From the NCBI RefSeq assembly GCF_001831495.1, contig NZ_CP017689.1, positions 1,798,001 through 1,862,000 of the forward strand: a stretch of 64,000 bases of DNA. Reading direction: 5' to 3'. The notes under the pieces are model-generated. The model had not been told where the DNA came from. It saw nothing but the letters and a program-made list of their open reading frames with translations, and did no database searches. Positions 1-9,333 of this stretch are shown one piece after another. The position numbers and the translations under genes were made by a program. Within the stretch, counting starts at the first letter, position 1. Every line of letters begins with the position of its first letter. Source of the DNA: Thalassotalea crassostreae. GTDB lineage: Bacteria > Pseudomonadota > Gammaproteobacteria > Enterobacterales > Alteromonadaceae.

Positions 1-194
1 ATGTGCGTGAACAAGTGGTCGCTAGTCTTAAATTATTAAATATTGTGATTGATGACGCTAAAAACCAAGAAATATGCTTTGGTAAATCAGGCAACATCGC
101 ACAGGCTAGCTCAACACCATGTTTGGTGATCCCAACAAACGAAGAATTAGTGATAGCAGAGCAGAGCTATCAATTACTGCAAGAGGGCAAATAA
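1..194 (+). CDS. ackA: Acetate kinase, C-terminal fragment
   Basis: The last ~64 codons of acetate kinase, which interconverts acetyl phosphate plus ADP with acetate plus ATP in the cytosol. The 5' part lies outside the window; the frame enters at base 3. The tail contains the family's closing segment around VIPTNEELVIAEQ. Its TAA stop is followed without a gap by the ATG of pta, so the two are almost certainly one ackA-pta operon with coupled translation. Only the tail is seen, so integrity of the active site cannot be judged. The identification rests on the tail motif plus the pta neighbour. Confidence 0.9.
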   Translation, partial: VREQVVASLKLLNIVIDDAKNQEICFGKSGNIAQASSTPCLVIPTNEELVIAEQSYQLLQEGK

Positions 195-2309
195 ATGTCA
201 CGTCGTATAATGTTAGTGCCAATCGGTTTTGGCGTGGGTTTAACAAGTGCTTCCTTTGGTATGTATCACAAACTGCAACAACTCGGTGTTGATGTTGGCT
301 ATTTCAAGCCTATCAGTCAGCCATCGCGTAACGTGTTAACTAATGATCGAAATACCAAAGCAGAATTTAGTGAAGTGAATCGAAATTCAATCCCATTATC
401 TTATGTTGAAGAAAAAGTCGGTGATGATTTGCTTGATGTTGTGCTAGAAACTATCGTCGGTAATTGTGAAGATTTTGGTAATGATATCGTTATTATTGAA
501 GGCCTGATCCAAACTACTCGGCAGCCATATGCCGCAAAAATTAATAGTGAAGTAGCGCAAGCTCTGTCAGCAGATATAATCTTTGTCGCAACTCCTGATG
601 GTGATACTACTGAAGAGTTTCAAGATAGATTGGAAGTAAGTGCTAGAACCTTTGGTGGTCTGAAAAATAAACGCATCAAAGGCTGTATTATTAATAAAAT
701 AAATTCGCCGGATAAAGATGTTATCGGTTTACTGCCGAGAGAATTTGAGCAAGAAGAAACTCAAGATATAGAGCAATGGCAAGATTTACCTATATTTAAG
801 AAAGGAAACTTTCATTTAGTTGGGGCTGTACCTTGGGAAATGGATTTAGTTGCGCCACGAGTAACTGAAATTAAAAGTTATTTGCATGCCAAAGTATTAA
901 ATGAAGGGGATATGGAGCATCGCCGTATACGTAGTATTAGCTTTTGTGCTCGAAGTGTTGCCAACCTCATGAGTCATTTAGTCCCAGGTCGTTTAATCGT
1001 TACTCCAGGTGATCGAACCGATATTATTATTGCCACTTGTCTATCAGCGTTAAACGGTACAAAAGTAGGGGCGTTGATATTGACCAATGGTTATCTGCCT
1101 AATGAAAGTGTAATGGAGCTATGTCAGCAGGCCTTTAAAACGGGTTTACCTGTACTATCAGTGCCTTGGGATACATGGGAGACATCTCGTCATTTACTGG
1201 CATTTAATCCTGAGATCCCAGAAGAAGACATACAGCGCCAAGATAGGATCAAGCAATATGTTGCCGATCATTTAAATCAAGACTTACTCGATTTGTATCT
1301 TGATTCTAAAGTTCGAGGGCAATTATTGTCGCCGCCTGCGTTTAGACACAAACTCACGTCATTGGCGCAAAAAGCGAATAAGTTTATCGTGCTACCTGAG
1401 GGTAATGACATCCGCACAATTAAAGCTGCTGCAATCTGTGCTGAGCGCGGTATTGCACGTTGTCAGTTACTCGGTAATAAAGAAGAAATTTTGTTAATTG
1501 CCGAACAACAGGGCATTACTTTACCGGAAGGCGTGTTAATCACCCAACCAGAATCAATAGTTGAAAACTATGTATCACCATTAATGAAACTAAGAGAGCA
1601 CAAAGGCTTAACTGAAATAGTCGCTAGAGAAGAGCTCAAAGATAATGTGGTGTTAGGCACTATGATGCTGCAACTTGGTCAAGTTGATGGCTTGGTTTCC
1701 GGCGCAGTTAACACTACGGCAAATACCATTAGACCGGCATTGCAATTAATTAAAACAGCGCCAGGCAACTCATTAGTTTCATCTGTGTTCTTTATGTTAT
1801 TGCCTGATCAGGTGTTTGTTTACGGTGACTGTGCCATTAACCCAGACCCTAATGCCGAACAGCTTGCCGATATCGCCATACAATCTGCAGACTCTGCTGC
1901 GGCGTTTGGTATTGAACCTAAAGTGGCGATGATCAGCTATTCAACGGGGAGTTCAGGCGCTGGCCAAGATGTTGAAAAAGTCGCACAAGCGACCAAAATA
2001 GCGCAACAAAAACGCCCAGATTTACTTATTGATGGGCCACTGCAATATGATGCTGCGGTAATGGAAAATGTGGCGAAGAAAAAAGCTCCTAACTCTAAAG
2101 TTGCGGGTCAAGCCACGGTATTCGTATTCCCAGACCTTAATACTGGTAATACAACCTATAAAGCAGTACAACGCTCGGCAGATTTAGTCAGCATTGGTCC
2201 AATGCTGCAAGGTATGAATAAACCGGTAAACGATTTGTCCCGGGGAGCTCTGGTAGATGACATTATTTACACCATAGCGCTTACAGCAATTCAAGCCACT
2301 CAGTCATAA
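195..2309 (+). CDS. pta: Phosphate acetyltransferase (long form)
   Basis: 704 residues, the usual length of the long gammaproteobacterial Pta. It converts acetyl-CoA plus phosphate to acetyl phosphate plus CoA, in series with AckA for acetate overflow and for making the acetyl-phosphate signal. The N-terminal third resembles a P-loop dethiobiotin-synthetase-like domain (VPIGFGVGLTSASFG near residue 8). A DRTGG-type middle domain follows near residue 275 (PGDRTDIIIA). The catalytic PTA/PTB domain fills about residues 380-700, with FIVLPEGNDIRTIKAA at its start and YSTGSSGAGQDVEKV further on. The ATG directly abuts the ackA stop. No truncation is seen. Confidence 0.97.
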   Translation: MSRRIMLVPIGFGVGLTSASFGMYHKLQQLGVDVGYFKPISQPSRNVLTNDRNTKAEFSEVNRNSIPLSYVEEKVGDDLLDVVLETIVGNCEDFGNDIVIIEGLIQTTRQPYAAKINSEVAQALSADIIFVATPDGDTTEEFQDRLEVSARTFGGLKNKRIKGCIINKINSPDKDVIGLLPREFEQEETQDIEQWQDLPIFKKGNFHLVGAVPWEMDLVAPRVTEIKSYLHAKVLNEGDMEHRRIRSISFCARSVANLMSHLVPGRLIVTPGDRTDIIIATCLSALNGTKVGALILTNGYLPNESVMELCQQAFKTGLPVLSVPWDTWETSRHLLAFNPEIPEEDIQRQDRIKQYVADHLNQDLLDLYLDSKVRGQLLSPPAFRHKLTSLAQKANKFIVLPEGNDIRTIKAAAICAERGIARCQLLGNKEEILLIAEQQGITLPEGVLITQPESIVENYVSPLMKLREHKGLTEIVAREELKDNVVLGTMMLQLGQVDGLVSGAVNTTANTIRPALQLIKTAPGNSLVSSVFFMLLPDQVFVYGDCAINPDPNAEQLADIAIQSADSAAAFGIEPKVAMISYSTGSSGAGQDVEKVAQATKIAQQKRPDLLIDGPLQYDAAVMENVAKKKAPNSKVAGQATVFVFPDLNTGNTTYKAVQRSADLVSIGPMLQGMNKPVNDLSRGALVDDIIYTIALTAIQATQS

Positions 2310-2331
2310 ATTGGAAAAAAAACTACTGTTT

Positions 2332-2364
2332 AGAGTCGTTTGGGAGCAAATCCCATACGACTCT
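2332..2364. other. Strong imperfect palindrome downstream of pta
   Basis: Stem AGAGTCGT (2332-2339) pairs with ACGACTCT (2357-2364). After one T-T mismatch, an inner stem TGGGA/TCCCA encloses the loop GCAAA. No T-run follows on the + strand, so it is not a standard terminator for pta. On the - strand, an A-rich stretch at 2313-2322 would give U residues a few bases beyond the stem. It may instead be a 3' RNA-stabilising hairpin. Function is unknown. Confidence 0.5.
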
Positions 2365-2435
2365 GATAAGAAATAGATTGTTTTTAAATTGTCGATAATT
2401 TATTCTTATTAACGTTCTATTAACATGGAGTTTTT

Positions 2436-2963
2436 ATGACAAGCACAGCACTCACAGATCTAATTCGATATTTTAACGTTGCCAAAACGAAAGGTGATGT
2501 AATTTTACGACCACAAAAAAACGTTGGTGATAAAGTAGAGTATTCTAACCAAGAAGCGTTAATTAATGGTGTTTGGCTTATTCGTAACCGCGTTGACTTA
2601 AAAGATGCGGCCTTCCTTTTTGATCATTGTCCGCTGTCACTAGTATGGGGTTTTAAAAAAATTGCCACCGAGTTTCATAACTGGCATTTAGAGCCTGAGC
2701 CTATTGTTGATGGTGTGACTGAAGATGAACATGAAAGAAATCAACAATTGATTAATAAATTACAATCTGAATTGAAAAATTTACAAGGCATTATCGATCT
2801 TATTAAAGAAGAAGAGCCGGCGCTAATTAATCGAATCGCTTTGCAGTTTATTAACGATAACCGCCGTAATACCATTACGTCAGCGCAAGAAGATGCACGA
2901 ACCACCGCAGAAAAACTTTCCGAACAACAAGCCGCAAGTGTAAAAGCGCTGCTTAACTTTTAA
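2436..2963 (+). CDS. Hypothetical protein, coiled-coil C-terminal half
   Basis: 175 residues, not recognised. ATG with a GGAG ribosome site 5 bases upstream. No signal peptide or membrane segment. Residues 1-90 are mixed globular, with a Trp/His-rich patch (FHNWHLEPEP). About residues 95-175 are charged and helical, rich in Glu, Gln and Lys, and look like a coiled coil. It stands alone between the pta hairpin and tRNA-Val. Probably a cytoplasmic protein; no function can be assigned from sequence. Confidence 0.75.
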   Translation: MTSTALTDLIRYFNVAKTKGDVILRPQKNVGDKVEYSNQEALINGVWLIRNRVDLKDAAFLFDHCPLSLVWGFKKIATEFHNWHLEPEPIVDGVTEDEHERNQQLINKLQSELKNLQGIIDLIKEEEPALINRIALQFINDNRRNTITSAQEDARTTAEKLSEQQAASVKALLNF

Positions 2964-3071
2964 TACCGCCAAGACTCATATAGCTTAGAATACCAATTCA
3001 AGTAATTGATAATTATAGAATTTAAGGATTTTTATAAATTTTCAAGGAGAGGGTAACACTTAATTTGAAGA

Positions 3072-3148
3072 TGGTGCTCGCTGCTGGACTCGAACCAGCG
3101 ACACCTTGCATGTCATGCAAGTACTCTAACCAACTGAGCTAAGCGAGC
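3072..3148 (-). tRNA. tRNA-Val (anticodon GAC)
   Basis: Reverse complement folds as a full cloverleaf of 77 nt including encoded CCA. The acceptor stem is GCTCGCT/AGCGAGC, the D arm contains AGTTGGTTA, and the anticodon stem CTTGC/GCAAG carries the 7-base loop ATGACAT with GAC at positions 34-36. The T arm is GCTGG-TTCGAGT-CCAGC. GAC reads the valine codons GUC/GUU. Confidence 0.97.
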
Positions 3149-3557
3149 GTATCTTTTGAGGTGTTGAATGAATCAACGAGGGCTATGTTAGCCAGATGCT
3201 TTATTTGATGCAAGTGCTTTTGTGGTTTTAATCTGAATCTTTATGCTAACTGATTATTTCTTAGACAAAATTAGTAAGAATAGTGAGAAAATACCAAGTT
3301 CACCTGATTTATAAATAATTTCTAATTGTTAAATTAATTTTAATCTGAATTCTAATAAGGAATGTATTTAGCTAGTTTAAATATTATCATGGGGCGATGG
3401 GACTTTTAGTTGTCAATATAAATTGCACCTATAACAATCAATATCAAACCTTAAGCTCGTTATAGTAAAGGTTATAAATTTAATGTATAAAAAAATAATG
3501 CTTGCTTAAATTGACGGCTAGCGCACCAATAACTTGGCACGATAGCCGTGATAATGA
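3149..3557. other. AT-rich intergenic region, no gene seen
   Basis: Holds the upstream side of tRNA-Val and the 3' flank of the lipoprotein gene, both on the - strand. The only structure found is a dyad near the lipoprotein end, ACGGCTA (3514-3520) with TAGCCGT (3543-3549). An inner CCAA/TTGG pair gives a possible 36-nt hairpin. It lacks a tight U-run, so it is at best a weak terminator for the - strand gene. No ORF of note. Confidence 0.4.
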
Positions 3558-5678
3558 TTAATGCCCTAAATCTTTTTCAAGTATTGTAATTACAGGCGTG
3601 TCTAACAATAAAGGTTTTAGAATTTCTTTGACACTATAACTGTCGCCACCAGACCATTGGTCGCCCCAAGTTATAATTTCACCAGAATCTGTAATTGCCG
3701 CAAATGAAGTAAGGTTTGCGTAAATAGACTTAACGTTTGTTAATAGTTCGGGTTGATAATTTAAAATGTAGGTATTATTTCCCCAGCTAATAACGCTGTT
3801 ATCATTTTTTATTGCAGAAAAAGCGCCGCTGTTTGCCACAATAGTCTTAACGTTAGTTAGTGCCAAATATGGAGTGTAGCCACCATTATTTGGCTCACCC
3901 CAAGCAACTACACTGCCATCTTCTTTAAGAGCGGCAAATGCATATTGATTAGGGAATATAGTTTTTACACTTTCTAACGTTACGCCAGAACTATCACCAC
4001 CATAGATGTCGTGGCCCCATGTGATTACACTGCCATCTTCTTTTAAAGCGGCAAATGCACTTTGAGTTGAATAAATGGTTTGTACATTTTCTAGCGTCAC
4101 ATTGGAACTATCACCACCATAGATGTCATAGCCCCATGTGATTACACTGCCATCTTCTTTTAAAGCGGCAAATGCATATTGATTTGAATAAATGGTTTGT
4201 ACATTTTCTAGCGTCACAGTGGAACTATCACCACCATAGGAAGCGTTACCCCAAGTAATAACCGTGCCATCTTCTTTTAAAGCGGCAAATGCATATTGAG
4301 TTGAATAAATGGTTTGTACATTTTCTAGCGTCACAGTGGAACTATCACCACCATGGGAAGCGTTACCCCAAGTAATAACCGTGCCATCGTCTTTAAGAGC
4401 GGCAAATGCATAGTGGTTTGAGTATATCGATTCCACATTTTCTAGCGTCACAGTGGAACTATCACCACCATAGATGTCATAGCCCCATGTGATTACACTG
4501 CCATCTTCTTTTAAAGCGGCAAATGCATAGTAGTTTGAGTATATCGATTCCACATTTTCTAACGTTACGCCCGAGCTATCTGCACCATAACTATTGTGTC
4601 CCCACGTTAAAACAGTACCATCACCTTTTAGCGCAGCGAAAGCAAGACTGTTACTTGTAACAGAAATTACATTGTGCGATTCAGTGTGAGATGGGTAACG
4701 TGTTAAGTTACCGCCCCAAGTTACTATTGTTCCATCAGTTTTTAGCGCTGCATAAGAATGATTTGCGGTATAAATATCTTGAATAGAACTTTCAGCAGTC
4801 TCAATAGTAAATTCTACGTAACTTGAGTCGGATAACGCTTCGGCATTAGTTGATGAAACCTCTGTGATTATCGTTTTACCGTGATCTTCGACGCTATACT
4901 CAAGAGTATTTGTAGACGATGCATAAACACCATCATTAAACCACTTGTATTGATGCGCATTTAGGTCACATTCGTCACAAGTTATGTTTGCAGTTAAGAT
5001 GCCATTGTTACCGGTTATATCAAGCTCAGTAATGTCAGCATTTACCCCTACAGAGTTAACAAAAATGCTATCTGAGCGAGAAGTCGTACCATCACTGACA
5101 GTGTAAGTTATGATATCTGTGCCAACAAACCCATTAGGTGTGTAGGTAACATTTAAGTTTGCCGCGTCCGTCGCGTCAACTAACGCAATAGCAGCTTCAC
5201 CTTTTGCTGTTCCTATCGAAGTGAGAGTGATATCCAAACCGTCAGGAGAGCTTACATAGTCTGATAAATTGATCGTTTTTGCTGTGTTTTTGTCCGTTTC
5301 AAGCAAAACATCGAGTGTTTGCGGACCCTGCAGCCCATCAGCACCATTTAGGCCGTCAGAGCCGTCAGAGCCGTCAAAGCCGTCAGCGCCGTCAGCACCA
5401 TTTGTACCATCGACGCCATTTGTACCATCGACGCCATTTGTACCATCGACGCCATTTGTACCATCGACGCCATTTGTACCATCGATGCCATTTGTACCAT
5501 CGATGCCATTTGTACCATCGACACCATTTGTACCATCGACACCATTTGTACCATCGACGCCATTTGTACCATCGATGCCATTTGTACCGTTTATACCATC
5601 AATACCATCATCCCCGTCAGCACCACAGCCGGTTAATAATATTGATGCCATTAAGATTGCAATTGCCGTTCTTGACAT
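3558..5678 (-). CDS. Lipoprotein with collagen-like repeats and RCC1-like repeats
   Basis: 706 residues. A type II signal peptide ends in the lipobox LLTGC with Cys18 as lipidation site, so it should be membrane-anchored, probably on the outer membrane or surface. About residues 22-115 are Gly-X-Y collagen-like, mostly GTNG(I/V)D hexapeptides. A cadherin/Ig-like segment follows (about 120-210, with ITYTVSDGT). From about 300 to 690 there are some nine repeats of about 39 residues, each with the pattern FAALKxDGxVxTWG; these resemble RCC1/ATS1 propeller blades. Such repeats often mediate adhesion or protein binding, but no enzymatic motif is present. It stands alone. Function unknown; an extracellular interaction role is inference. 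Confidence 0.85.
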   Translation of the reverse strand: MSRTAIAILMASILLTGCGADGDDGIDGINGTNGIDGTNGVDGTNGVDGTNGVDGTNGIDGTNGIDGTNGVDGTNGVDGTNGVDGTNGVDGTNGADGADGFDGSDGSDGLNGADGLQGPQTLDVLLETDKNTAKTINLSDYVSSPDGLDITLTSIGTAKGEAAIALVDATDAANLNVTYTPNGFVGTDIITYTVSDGTTSRSDSIFVNSVGVNADITELDITGNNGILTANITCDECDLNAHQYKWFNDGVYASSTNTLEYSVEDHGKTIITEVSSTNAEALSDSSYVEFTIETAESSIQDIYTANHSYAALKTDGTIVTWGGNLTRYPSHTESHNVISVTSNSLAFAALKGDGTVLTWGHNSYGADSSGVTLENVESIYSNYYAFAALKEDGSVITWGYDIYGGDSSTVTLENVESIYSNHYAFAALKDDGTVITWGNASHGGDSSTVTLENVQTIYSTQYAFAALKEDGTVITWGNASYGGDSSTVTLENVQTIYSNQYAFAALKEDGSVITWGYDIYGGDSSNVTLENVQTIYSTQSAFAALKEDGSVITWGHDIYGGDSSGVTLESVKTIFPNQYAFAALKEDGSVVAWGEPNNGGYTPYLALTNVKTIVANSGAFSAIKNDNSVISWGNNTYILNYQPELLTNVKSIYANLTSFAAITDSGEIITWGDQWSGGDSYSVKEILKPLLLDTPVITILEKDLGH
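5401..5580 (-). repeat. Ten 18-bp tandem repeats coding collagen-like hexapeptides
   Basis: Ten back-to-back units of the + strand pattern TTTGTACCATCGAYRCCA, each differing only at two positions, encoding GTNG(V/I)D on the - strand. The 18-bp period preserves the frame whatever the copy number, so slippage would change the length of the collagen-like stalk without killing the gene. Confidence 0.95.
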
Positions 5679-5971
5679 TTTATATCCTTATATTTATTGT
5701 TTTTGTTGTTTTTGTTGTTTTGGAATCTCTAAATTAGACCAAAATTCAATATATTTTAACTACGTTGTGGTTAGAATGTAAATACTAAATTTCTACTTGT
5801 TAAGTATTGTTCAAGTAGTTCCTAACTAACAACATTTCTTAGATAAAAATTGCCGATAGGTACTATTGCGCTGAGGGGGAGCTAATACGATATTATTATA
5901 AATAAGTCATTCGTTTATCTCGCAACTTTTGGTGTTAAAAATTTTCAATCCTATAATGCAGTATCTATTAA

Positions 5972-7342
5972 TTATGAGGGTAAAATGCCTAGCTCTGCGC
6001 GGGTTTGAATTATCTTTAAACGCCATGCTAAAAATACCGCCGCAGTGGTTAAACCGGTAATAAAACCAATCCAAAAACCAGCTGGCCCCATTTGCGGGCC
6101 AACCCAATCCGTGAGTCCCAAAATTAAACCTACCGTTAAACCCACTAGCCAGTATGAGACAAAAGTAATATACAAAATTGACTTAGTATCTTTGTAGCCT
6201 CTCAGTGCGCCGGCGGAGATAACTTGGATAAAATCTGAAAACTGGAACAACGCCGCTAAGAACATTAGTTGCACAGCTAATTCGATTACCGTTTCATCGG
6301 TGGTATAAATTAACGCGATTTGCTCTTTAAATACGATAGTAATTGTGGCGGTAACGATGGCAATGATAAAACCTAATATCATTGAATTAGTACACATATC
6401 TTTTGCTTGTTGGAGCTGGTTTTTACCCACTGCAGTGCCCACTTTAATGGTGACTGCTAGTGCTATTGATAACGGCACCATAAACACCAAACCTGAAAAG
6501 TTGAGTGCGATTTGGTGACTGGCAACAATTTCGGCACCAAATGGCGCGAGTATTATTGCAACGACCGAAAATAGCGAAACTTCAAATAGCAGCGATAATG
6601 CAATAGGTACGCCTAATGCCAAGATAGTTTTAATCTCTTTAAAATCAGGCAAGGAAAGGCTTTTTAATAGTTTTACATGGGCTAATTGTTTTGAGATGTA
6701 TACGTAAATAAGCATCCCAATAAACATCGCCCAATAGACAATTGCGGTAGCGATACCACATCCTGCGCCGCCAAACTCTGGGGCCCCGAAGGCACCATAA
6801 ATAAAGATGTAGTTAGCAGGGATGTTGATAATCAAACCAATGATTGAAATGATCATGGTCGGTTTAGTAATGCTTAAACCCTCAGCAAAATTTCTTAATA
6901 CCAAATACAGGCAAAAGCCTGGGCCGCCCCAAATAATGTAACCTAGATAATCGAGCATTAATTGCTTTAAATCGGGCTCCAATGTCACGTGTTCAATTAT
7001 TAATGGTGCAACCGCGTAAAAGCCAATAATAATTAAGATAGACAAAGACAGCGCTATCCAAGCGGTTTGAATCGTTGAATGGCCGATTTTTTTTGATTGA
7101 TTGGAGCCTGCGTATTGCGACACAATTGCGCTTAGCGCCATGACTACGCCAGCAATGGTTAGAATAATTGGCAACCAAATTGAACTGGCAACAGCAACTG
7201 CAGCGAGATCTGTGGCACTGACTCGACCTGCCATAACCGTATCTGCAAAGCTCATTAACGTTTGTATAAGCTGGGCAATCAAAATAGGATAGGCGAGCTT
7301 TAACAGAGCTTTGGTATCGATGAAAAATTTATCTAGTGTCAT
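5972..7342 (-). CDS. MATE family multidrug efflux transporter (NorM-like)
   Basis: 456 residues, the usual MATE length, with about twelve hydrophobic segments spread over the whole protein. MATE proteins export cationic drugs and toxic metabolites using Na+ or H+ gradients across the inner membrane. The N-terminus (LAYPILIAQLIQTLMSFADTVMAG) is the typical first MATE helix with the downstream D-x-V-M-x-G pattern, and the duplicated half starts near residue 240. It is divergent from riboflavin synthase with 53 bp between starts, an arrangement I recall from related genomes. Exact subfamily and substrate cannot be set from sequence. Confidence 0.93.
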   Translation of the reverse strand: MTLDKFFIDTKALLKLAYPILIAQLIQTLMSFADTVMAGRVSATDLAAVAVASSIWLPIILTIAGVVMALSAIVSQYAGSNQSKKIGHSTIQTAWIALSLSILIIIGFYAVAPLIIEHVTLEPDLKQLMLDYLGYIIWGGPGFCLYLVLRNFAEGLSITKPTMIISIIGLIINIPANYIFIYGAFGAPEFGGAGCGIATAIVYWAMFIGMLIYVYISKQLAHVKLLKSLSLPDFKEIKTILALGVPIALSLLFEVSLFSVVAIILAPFGAEIVASHQIALNFSGLVFMVPLSIALAVTIKVGTAVGKNQLQQAKDMCTNSMILGFIIAIVTATITIVFKEQIALIYTTDETVIELAVQLMFLAALFQFSDFIQVISAGALRGYKDTKSILYITFVSYWLVGLTVGLILGLTDWVGPQMGPAGFWIGFITGLTTAAVFLAWRLKIIQTRAELGILPS

Positions 7343-7395
7343 GGCGTTAAAGATCAGATAATACGTTTAAAATAAATATGAGTGATAGATGATAT

Positions 7396-8028
7396 ATGTT
7401 TACTGGAATAGTGCAATCAACAGCAACCGTTAAATCAATATTAAATGGTGAGAACTTCAAACATTTCGTTATGGAAATGCCGCTTGAATTGCTTAAAAAT
7501 TTAGAGATAGGTGCAAGTGTGGCAAATAACGGTGTATGTTTAACAGCTGTCGCCTTTAAAGAAGTTGATTCGGTTAATGGCCAGATCGAATTTGATGTTA
7601 TCGATGAAACGCTACGTCTAACCAATCTAAACGATATTGATGTTGGTTCTTCTGTAAATATTGAACGCTCTATGAAAGCTGGCGATGAAATAGGCGGCCA
7701 CATGGTTTCCGGTCACATTCACACTACCGCTAAGTTAACTAATCGAATTGATAGTAAAGACAATTGCCAGATGACTTTTGGTATTGATAAAAAATGGCAA
7801 AAATATTTGTTTGCGAAAGGGTTTATTGCGGTTAATGGTTGTAGCTTAACGCTCGGTGATGTTGTTCAAGGTAGCTTTAATTTACATTTGATCCCGGAAA
7901 CATTAGATCGTACCAATTTAGGTAAGATGAAACTCGGTGAGTTAGTTAATATCGAGATTGATCAACAAACGATGACGATTGTTGATTCGATTGAACGCAT
8001 TATGTCAGAACAAGCATTAAGTAATTAA
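7396..8028 (+). CDS. ribE: Riboflavin synthase, alpha subunit
   Basis: 210 residues, full length. It dismutates two 6,7-dimethyl-8-ribityllumazine molecules to riboflavin and a pyrimidinedione, the last step of riboflavin synthesis in the cytosol. The start MFTGIVQ is diagnostic. Two lumazine-binding barrel repeats are visible: residues 1-97 with NNGVCLTAV and residues 98-200 with VNGCSLTLGDV. The gene is monocistronic here; no FMN riboswitch is visible in the 53-bp upstream gap. Called ribC in E. coli. Confidence 0.97.
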   Translation: MFTGIVQSTATVKSILNGENFKHFVMEMPLELLKNLEIGASVANNGVCLTAVAFKEVDSVNGQIEFDVIDETLRLTNLNDIDVGSSVNIERSMKAGDEIGGHMVSGHIHTTAKLTNRIDSKDNCQMTFGIDKKWQKYLFAKGFIAVNGCSLTLGDVVQGSFNLHLIPETLDRTNLGKMKLGELVNIEIDQQTMTIVDSIERIMSEQALSN

Positions 8029-8084
8029 TGTATAACAGTTAATCACTAAACAGTATTTAATATTAAGTAAACCGCAAGCTAAGA

Positions 8085-8291
8085 CTAGAACACCTGCTCA
8101 TCGTCGGCATCTACGGCTAACTGTATTACTTGATTATACTCATCAATATGCATTGTCATATGAATATCATTGCAACAAGCAGGGCATGATTCGTAGTAGT
8201 TTTGATCGCCTTGCGTGGTGTCTAAGTCGATATGCAAGTGGTGAGCACAATGTGGGCATTCTATTGTTTTTCTACTGACACTCTGGGGCAT
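8085..8291 (-). CDS. CPXCG motif-containing cysteine-rich small protein
   Basis: 68 residues with two cysteine pairs, CPHC near residue 13 and CPAC near residue 37. This is the layout of the small CPXCG zinc-ribbon-like family found in many proteobacteria. The acidic tail (DADDEQVF) is also usual. A bound zinc is likely by family; function is unknown. It converges on ribE with 56 bp between stops. Confidence 0.8.
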   Translation of the reverse strand: MPQSVSRKTIECPHCAHHLHIDLDTTQGDQNYYESCPACCNDIHMTMHIDEYNQVIQLAVDADDEQVF

Positions 8292-8454
8292 GATTGCCTC
8301 CGTATTATTTAGCTATTATTAAACAGTTCTCTTATTGTTATTGTGTATAGTTTTAGTATGGCTGTTTTTAGTGAAAATTGCCTGTTAAATCGACGCGTTT
8401 TATTGAATTAATTTTACGTTTTTGGGACTCTTTTGGCTAAGCGTTTGTATTTGT

Positions 8455-9333
8455 TTAGCTAATTTTCTTAACTTCTTTAATGAAGGTTTTTGCTTGATCT
8501 ATATAAATACCTGCAAAAAGGTTTGCGTGATTAAGAATGTGGTATCCATTATATAAATTTTTACGTAAATTATAGTTTTTATCTAATGGGTAAGTGCTGT
8601 TATAGCCCTGATAAAAGCTATCCGGTAATCGACCAAATAATTCAGTCATTGCAATATCAACTTCTCTATCTGCGTAATAACAAGCAGGATCATATAGACA
8701 AGGGAATTTATCGACAAAAGCCACATTACCTTGCCATAGGTCGCCATGAACTAAACATGGAATAGGGTGATGAGACGCTAAAAACTGTTGGCATATATGG
8801 ACCAATTCGTCGATATCGCCTAATACCACACCTTTGTCGGCCAATAATCGTAGCTGATAGCCAATTCTATTTTCAGAGAAGAAAACACTCCAGTTCTGTT
8901 TATAATTATTAAGTTGTGGCGTTGTGCCAATATAATTATCTTCCGGCCAACCAAATTCTGCTTGCTGATTGTCATTGTGCAAATGAGCGATGGCTTTGCC
9001 GAGTTCAAAAAAATCACTATCAGTATTACTAGAAGCGCTAGTATGCATTTCCAAAAACTCTAGAACTAAATAGCTATGGTCGAGTGTTTCTCCATAACAA
9101 ATTACTTTAGGGACTTTAAGTTGCCTATTGTTGATTAAATGATCGAGAGAGAAAGCTTCTGTTTGAAAATTTTCAAGACAATGTTTTTCGTTGATTTTTA
9201 CAAAGAAGTACTGTTCGCCGTTCGAGACTCTATAGGCTTGATTAATGTCACCACCAGTTACTTTGACCTTGCTGGTAATGTTATATGGTGTGTTTATGGC
9301 CTTGCTGATGTCATCGGCGATGGCTTTGAACAT
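8455..9333 (-). CDS. Fructosamine/ketosamine-3-kinase family protein
   Basis: 292 residues, matching the family length (~290). Family members phosphorylate the sugar of glycated lysines, or low-molecular ribulosamines, so that the adduct falls off: a protein-repair activity. Visible motifs are GGDINQAYRV near residue 27 (nucleotide-binding loop) and the catalytic HGDLWQGN near 196, followed by DPACYYADREVDIAMTELFG for metal binding, as in aminoglycoside-phosphotransferase folds. It is divergent from thrS with 369 bp between. Confidence 0.9.
   Translation of the reverse strand: MFKAIADDISKAINTPYNITSKVKVTGGDINQAYRVSNGEQYFFVKINEKHCLENFQTEAFSLDHLINNRQLKVPKVICYGETLDHSYLVLEFLEMHTSASSNTDSDFFELGKAIAHLHNDNQQAEFGWPEDNYIGTTPQLNNYKQNWSVFFSENRIGYQLRLLADKGVVLGDIDELVHICQQFLASHHPIPCLVHGDLWQGNVAFVDKFPCLYDPACYYADREVDIAMTELFGRLPDSFYQGYNSTYPLDKNYNLRKNLYNGYHILNHANLFAGIYIDQAKTFIKEVKKIS

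Noticed and set aside
3532..3550. Second sigma-54 promoter (TTGGCACGATAGCC)
   Set aside because: GG to GC distance is 7, not 10, and no + strand gene follows.
5269..5781. Long + strand frames opposite the collagen-like region
   Set aside because: They arise because the 18-bp repeat is open in several frames. The - strand frame has a signal peptide, lipobox and conserved repeat families.
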